Part shown: one piece after another, positions 59,411 through 64,000 of the stretch
Position numbering within the stretch: the first letter of the stretch is position 1
Layout of the letters: each line of letters starts with the position of its first letter
Origin: Lunularia cruciata
Lineage: Eukaryota; Streptophyta; Marchantiopsida; Lunulariales; Lunulariaceae
Direction: 5' to 3'
DNA: 64,000 nucleotides
Assembly: GCA_948567375.1 (NCBI GenBank)
Contig: OX419761.1
Coordinates: forward strand, 47,246,501 to 47,310,500
The notes under the pieces: model-generated
Seen by the model: the letters and a program-made list of their open reading frames with translations, nothing else
Told to the model about the DNA's origin: nothing
The model's database searches: none
Position numbers and translations under genes: made by a program

Positions 59411-60574
59411 TTACATCAGAGAAGTGAAGTAAGGGGGAATTCGGGTGCAGGAACTATGAGTGTTGGTAGTATCTCCAAGCTCGGTGGATCGTTGGTAGCT
59501 CGATTCAAGTTCTGTGTTTCCCTAGTGTACAGAAGCTCGTTCAGTTGATGCAGATTTGGTAGTTAGGCGGATGGTGTGCGGAAGCGCTGGCCAAATTTTG
59601 AGCAAAGAAGGAGCAATTTTTGAGTAGTGGTTGTGAATTTGAGCTCAAGAGGTGAAGGCAGGACCAATTTGCTGCAAGTTGGGCTCAGAAAGTCAAATTG
59701 AAGGTGGAGTTAGGAAGCTCTTCTCATGAAATTGTGATTTGGAAAAACCCGTTTTGTCAACTTGGCTTGAGTGGAAAGTTAGCGGGGGATTTGGCAGACA
59801 ACCATTTTTAGGGTTTACGTCAGATTTTACATCAGATTTTGGTTGGGATTTATGTCAGATTTTGGCCAGAATTGGAGGAGTTTTTGCTGTTTAGCCAGAT
59901 TTGGAGGAGTTTCGCTAGTTTGGAGGACTTTTGCAGATTTGGAGAAGTTTTGCCAATGTTGGAGGAGGTTCAAAGTGGCAACAAGAAAGGCCTCATTTGG
60001 CTGAATTTTGGTGTTTCAAAAAATATGATGCCCACATTTTTTGTTTTTTTCAAAATAAAGGAGAAGAAGTGTATAGAGAAGTCGGATTGCACCTGTATGG
60101 CCGAAGAAGGCGAAGAAAATTGTCTTTGGGATGAAATCCAAAGTAAAGTGACTTCGGGTCATAAGGCAAAGTACTCAGAAATGCCGTGTCAGCATACAAT
60201 ACAAAGTAAATTGTCTTTGGATCGGGGGGAGCTCAACCCGAGGCGAAGACAATCTAACAACCTTTCATCGGGGCGAGAAATTCAAGAAGGGGCCGTTTCA
60301 AAACTGGCGGCTCATACGCACGAAGGTTGATTGACAGTGATAGATGCATGCAAGAGGTGTGATTTCTCGGTAGAAACTCGAAGCGACGGAAGACAAAGAA
60401 GTGCAACTCTATAAAAATCAAAACTGCAACGACAAAATGTCGAGCAATTTTCCTTCGCTGTTGAGAAGTCGTCTTGCAGGTGATCGGGGAAAGGGAAATA
60501 GAGTTGTACTTGGGTAAGTGCGCAAGGGAGAAGTTGCGAGAGAGAAATCAAGAGACAGTAAGAAAGCAGAAGAG
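59411..60574 (+). other. Non-coding region before the accessory ORF, with short repeats
   Basis: The stretch 59860-59965 repeats TTGGAGGAGTTT(T/C) four or five times at ~25-35 bp. Words TTGTCTTTGG and CAAAGTAAA recur at 60115-60145 and 60205-60225. CpG content is higher than in older elements. It could be an LTR or a 5' untranslated leader. Confidence 0.5.
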
Positions 60575-62998
60575 ATGGGAAGAGGGAAGAAAAACTCTGA
60601 ATTTGCAGTGAGAAATCATGCAATTTGGAGAATAGATGTAGTAGCGAGGATCAAAGTCTTGAGCCAACTTTGGATCACTTTTCTGGCATGGAACTGGAAT
60701 GTAAGTTTTCCAGGATTCATGACAGAAATCATCGAGAGTAAATGTCTTGATGGTCCCGAGGAAGAAGGGAAGAGAGGAAATCCGGCTCGTTGGATAGAGT
60801 CGGATTGGAGACTCGTACTCGGGAAGGAGGCGGGTTCGGAGCAGGGAGCCACGTTCTTGGGGAAAGGAGAGATAGCCCAAGAAACGCAAGAGGTGAGAGA
60901 TGCCTTCTCGTCAAAGAGAACGAAGAATGGGTACAAAGTTGAGAGCTACAAAGACCCTGTGAGGAGAGGAATTGTGAGTGCACTAATGGCCATCTTGAAG
61001 CCGGAGAGAACCACTTATGTGATGAAGCACCAAGTGGTGTTCTTTAACAAGTTATTTGCAGGAGAACCGATCAATTGGGCAAGGTGCTTTCACGGGAGAA
61101 CAAGGTAGATGGTGTGGAATCTGCGGGATAAGTCACCTCCACACTACATCGTACCATTTGCAGCACATTTCTACCTTGGGTTGAATTTGCTCAATTTGGC
61201 GGAGCGCAATAGAATGGTGTCTCATTTCCATCTTGACTTGAGAAGAGAAGTCGACGCGGAGGAGCAGCAATACATTCTCCAAATCCGGAGCACGAACGAC
61301 TACTATGCGAAGACAGGGAAAAACGTGGAGGTCGTGGTAAGTACCCCGACGAAGAAGAGAACTCGGCAAGCAAAAGCCAAAGAAAACAAGAAACCTCGGA
61401 AGATGCAGAAAAATAACCTGAGGCAAGGGATGGTGGTGATTGAGTCAGAAGATGAAGACTCAAAAGGAGAAGCCGAGCTCAAAATGGAGGACTCAGAACA
61501 TGAGGAGGAACCTAAGCTGACACTGCAGAGTGGAAATACTAGCAGTGACAGTGAAGACGGTGGAGAAATGACCTCAGCACCAGCGGCTGAAGAATACGAA
61601 GAAGAAGTAGAAGCCGAAGACAATGCGGCGCTGGAAGACAAAGTACTGGTGCTAGAGGAGAAGAAGATCGCAATATAGTGCGGAGTTCACTTGAGACGTA
61701 AGGCAACGTGTGAAGCGGGGCTAAGTAGAGTGCAAGAAGAGGTAGAAGAAAGCTCGGGTAGTGAGGCGTTGATTCCGATACGAAGACTCCAGAGAAGAAG
61801 GCGAGTATCGGGAGAACACGAAAAGAGAAGAGAGACTACTCCGCGGGAGGAAGAAGTTGCCAATAATGGAGTAGATTACCTGCAAGAAGTAGTGTGCCCG
61901 TTGTTGGTGAAGTTGGAACAGAAGAAGAAGGAGATGTAGTCTACTTGTCCAGAGGTAAAGACTGTTTTGCAGGTCTTATCAAGATTAGAAGAAGAGAACT
62001 TGGAGTTGAAGAAGAGTGTAACCCGAGGTGAGGAAGAGAGAGAAGTACTGCGAGCGGAATCAGTAGAGAGAAGTCAGGTAATCAAAGACCTGAAGAGAGA
62101 AGTGAGTTATCGAGAGGATCTTGCGAGGAAGAGTGACATCGCAAGGGAGAGACAGGTAGCAGAGCACAAAATCTTGAAGCAACAGTTTGCTGAGTCAAGA
62201 GTAGAGCTTATCCATGCTATGGCGAGGGTAGCATCAAAGGACCAAGAGCTCGATCGAGTGATGTAGAGTATGGAGGAGAAGAAGCAACTCTAGCAAAGAG
62301 AGTTGTCTGTGCGGTATAGAGAAGAAGAGAGATTACGAGAGTTACTTCGTAATCAGGAAGAGAAAGTTGTACAGAAGGAGAAAGAGAAGGAAGCGGTGAA
62401 GGCCGAGTTCAAAGAAGAGTTGGCGATGTATAGAGAGGAATGGCTTGCAGATCGGGAATGAGAACGAAAGACAAGATTGGAGCCATTGAAGGAGATAATC
62501 CTCAGAGTGAACGCAATGTTAAGTACGGAAGCCAACATTCGAATTGAAGAAGCGCGACTGCACGAGTTGAAGTTGTTGGTGCAGGAGACAAGGCAAAGAC
62601 AAGCAAAGGACACTGATTTGAATGCCTTGTTAATTAGTCTCAGAACTCGTGTAGACAGAAAGATTTTAGAGGTAGAGGATAACATCTCAATTAGATTAGA
62701 CTTAGTGAAAAAAGAGTTAGAAAAGCTTCGGCAAGATGTTAAGGCAAAACCCGAAGTAGATAACATAGGAGTCCAAATGTCTTCGGAGTTGCCATCAGAG
62801 ACATTAGAGAAGAGTGGGTCAGGAGATAAGGAGTTAGATAGATTACCCACTAGTGCAATTTCAGATCAGGAAAGAGAATTGCTGGATCTGGTAGAAGATG
62901 TAGGAGATGTGAAACCCGAGGAAAGAATAGTAGGAAGTAGAGTTACTTTGGGGTCGGGTTTGAAAGCCGAGGAAGAAGTAGACATCGGATTGGATTAG
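60575..62998 (+). pseudogene. Accessory retroelement ORF, about 807 codons with six in-frame stops
   Basis: A single frame runs from ATG 60575 to TAG 62996, interrupted only by TAG at 61106, 61676, 61937, 62264 and 62291 and TGA at 62459, with no frameshift. Residues about 1-240 form a conserved domain (A-I-W-R-I-D-V-V, F-L-A-W-N-W-N, N-G-Y-K-V-E-S-Y, P-P-H-Y-I-V-P-F-A-A-H-F-Y). Next come a Lys/Arg-rich and a very acidic stretch (about 61330-61670), then Arg/Glu-rich coiled coil to the end. The minus-strand copy at 23406-25720 shares all these parts. Function unknown. The domain's layout recalls the plant-transposon-protein domain of Ogre/Tat gypsy elements (inference). Confidence 0.75.
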
Positions 62999-63795
62999 TA
63001 ACCAATTTGAGATAAGGGGCAGATATGAAGAGGTGCATTGTCATTTCGGATCTGCAGGTTAGAACAGTTGTGGTAGAACGGTATAGTTGTTAGAATTGTC
63101 GATTGCTCACTATTTAAGAGTGGCATTTGCATGAAATTGTTGTTCAGTGCTCATTATTTCTAAGAATAGATAAAGCAAAGTGCTATGAAGCAGTGCTCGT
63201 CGCTTGAGCTTGATTCCGAGTATCAATTTTGCAATTGTGTTTGTGAGTGTTTGGAGAAATTCAAAGTGCAAGTCAGTGTGTTTGTTGGATGTTGGATTCC
63301 ATAGCCTTGATCTTCATTCTGTGTGTTTGATCCTAAGTGAAGTGCAATCAAAGCAATGCCTTGACAGATCTGAGAGGAATTGTAGTGTTGGTAGTATTCT
63401 ACAATTGTGAGTACAGTGTGAAGTTGATGTGAAGCAATTTTGATCGAGGAAGTTGTGCCTTTAGTGGAGGGGTGGAACACAATTCTAAGGCGAAGTCGTT
63501 TTGCAATGAAGTGCCGTTTTTGGGAGAGCCTGAATCATCACAATCAAGATTGTTTGGAAAGAATTGAAGGAGTTGTGATTATGGAGTGTTAATTTGTGAC
63601 AAGATTGCGAGTAAGTGCTTGTTACTCTCTTTTGGGTGTGGTTTCTACCTGAGAGATTAAAGATGCAACCAAGAAGAACTATATTGTTACTGTTTGCTTT
63701 GTATTTGACCAATTCTGACTCGTATCTCTGCGGGAACAAACTTTACTTACCCGATTACCGCAAAAGTGATATTTGCCGGGTTGTCACATGATTTT
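62999..63795 (+). other. Probable end of a 5' LTR
   Basis: No coding content recognised. It ends GGGTTGTCACATGATTT directly before a primer-binding site, so at least its right part should be LTR (U5) sequence. The left LTR boundary is not identified. Confidence 0.5.
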
Positions 63796-63813
63796 TGGCG
63801 CCGCTGCCGGGGA
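63796..63813 (+). other. tRNA-Asp-type primer-binding site
   Basis: TGGCGCCGCTGCCGGGGA closely resembles the primer-binding site of Athila/Tat-type plant gypsy elements (TGGCGCCGTTGCCGGGGA). Its position before a new ORF supports the reading. Confidence 0.85.
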
Positions 63814-63877
63814 TACAAATCTCGGAAGTGGAAAAATACAAAGCCAAATTGGGAAATTGGGTATCAACGCAATATGA

Positions 63878-64000
63878 ATGTCTGCATTGAAAGAACAACG
63901 GGAAGAGAGAGCTCAAAGACAAGCACATCAGCGTGAAGAAGACGAACGTCTGAACGTCCCATCCATCATTGACAAAACTGAACGAGAGGTGTTGGAGTTT
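63878..64000 (+). CDS. Start of a gypsy gag ORF, cut by the window edge
   Basis: ATG at 63878 opens a frame of 41 codons, still open at the end: M-S-A-L-K-E-Q-R-E-E-R, then A-Q-R-Q-A-H-Q and further charged residues. The position, about 65 bp after the primer-binding site, and the Arg/Glu/Gln-rich start fit gag of the Tat/Athila type. An earlier ATG at 63874 is in another frame and stops after 20 codons. Confidence 0.6.
   Translation, partial: MSALKEQREERAQRQAHQREEDERLNVPSIIDKTEREVLEF

Noticed and set aside
60312-61641. Long minus-strand frames opposite the accessory ORF
   Set aside because: Ser/Leu-rich shadows of a purine-rich coding strand; the plus frame has homology to a second copy.

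Overview
The window looks like nuclear DNA of a land plant. Two intact, intron-bearing plant genes lie in a GC-richer island at about 32.4-41.1 kb: a TPR protein starting MLLRSSS and a BT1-like mitochondrial carrier. They are surrounded by tens of kilobases of AT-rich, decayed plant-type retroelements. A seed-free plant, perhaps a bryophyte, is my guess from the style of the elements; the sequence does not prove it. I saw no prokaryotic operons, CRISPR array, rRNA or tRNA gene.

Layout. 1-7.3 kb: AT-rich DNA with 3' fragments of a non-LTR (LINE-like) family. 7.3-15.6 kb, minus strand: an old Ty3/gypsy polyprotein. In sense order it carries a protease remnant, a C5 cytosine DNA methyltransferase domain, reverse transcriptase/RNase H, integrase and a C-terminal PHD finger. 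Three later LTR copies (families A, B and C) are nested in it. 15.6-23.4 kb, minus: a nearly complete gypsy element (element A) with two ~690-bp LTRs. 23.4-25.7 kb, minus: a broken accessory ORF, abutting element A's 5' LTR exactly. 26.4-28.1 kb, minus: a MULE transposase relic. 28.1-31.5 kb: AT-rich DNA with no gene.

31.5-41.1 kb: the host island. The TPR gene (+, three exons) and the carrier gene (-, four exons) converge; the ~2.1 kb between their stop codons holds two short LINE tails. 41.3-50 kb: more LINE-like sequence, including a minus-strand RT interrupted by a solo LTR C with a perfect 5-bp target duplication, and a solo LTR A. 50.4-53.7 kb, minus: a Ty1/copia relic. 53.7-58.96 kb, plus: a gypsy chromovirus with gag, PR, RT, RNase H, IN and chromodomain. 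Its leader carries clustered heat-shock-element modules and a TATA box. 58.97-59.4 kb: a younger LTR B. 60.6-63.0 kb: a second, better preserved copy of the accessory ORF. At 63.8 kb there is a tRNA-Asp-type primer-binding site followed by the start of a gag ORF that leaves the window.

The most interesting object is the retrotransposon family combining a DNA cytosine methyltransferase with a PHD finger. Second is the repeated accessory ORF. Third is a consistent mutation signature (CAG to TAG, CGA to TGA, GAG to AAG), which suggests the elements decayed through CG and CHG cytosine methylation. Boundaries of relics are approximate unless a base-level reason is given. All family names rest on motifs read by eye; no search was run.
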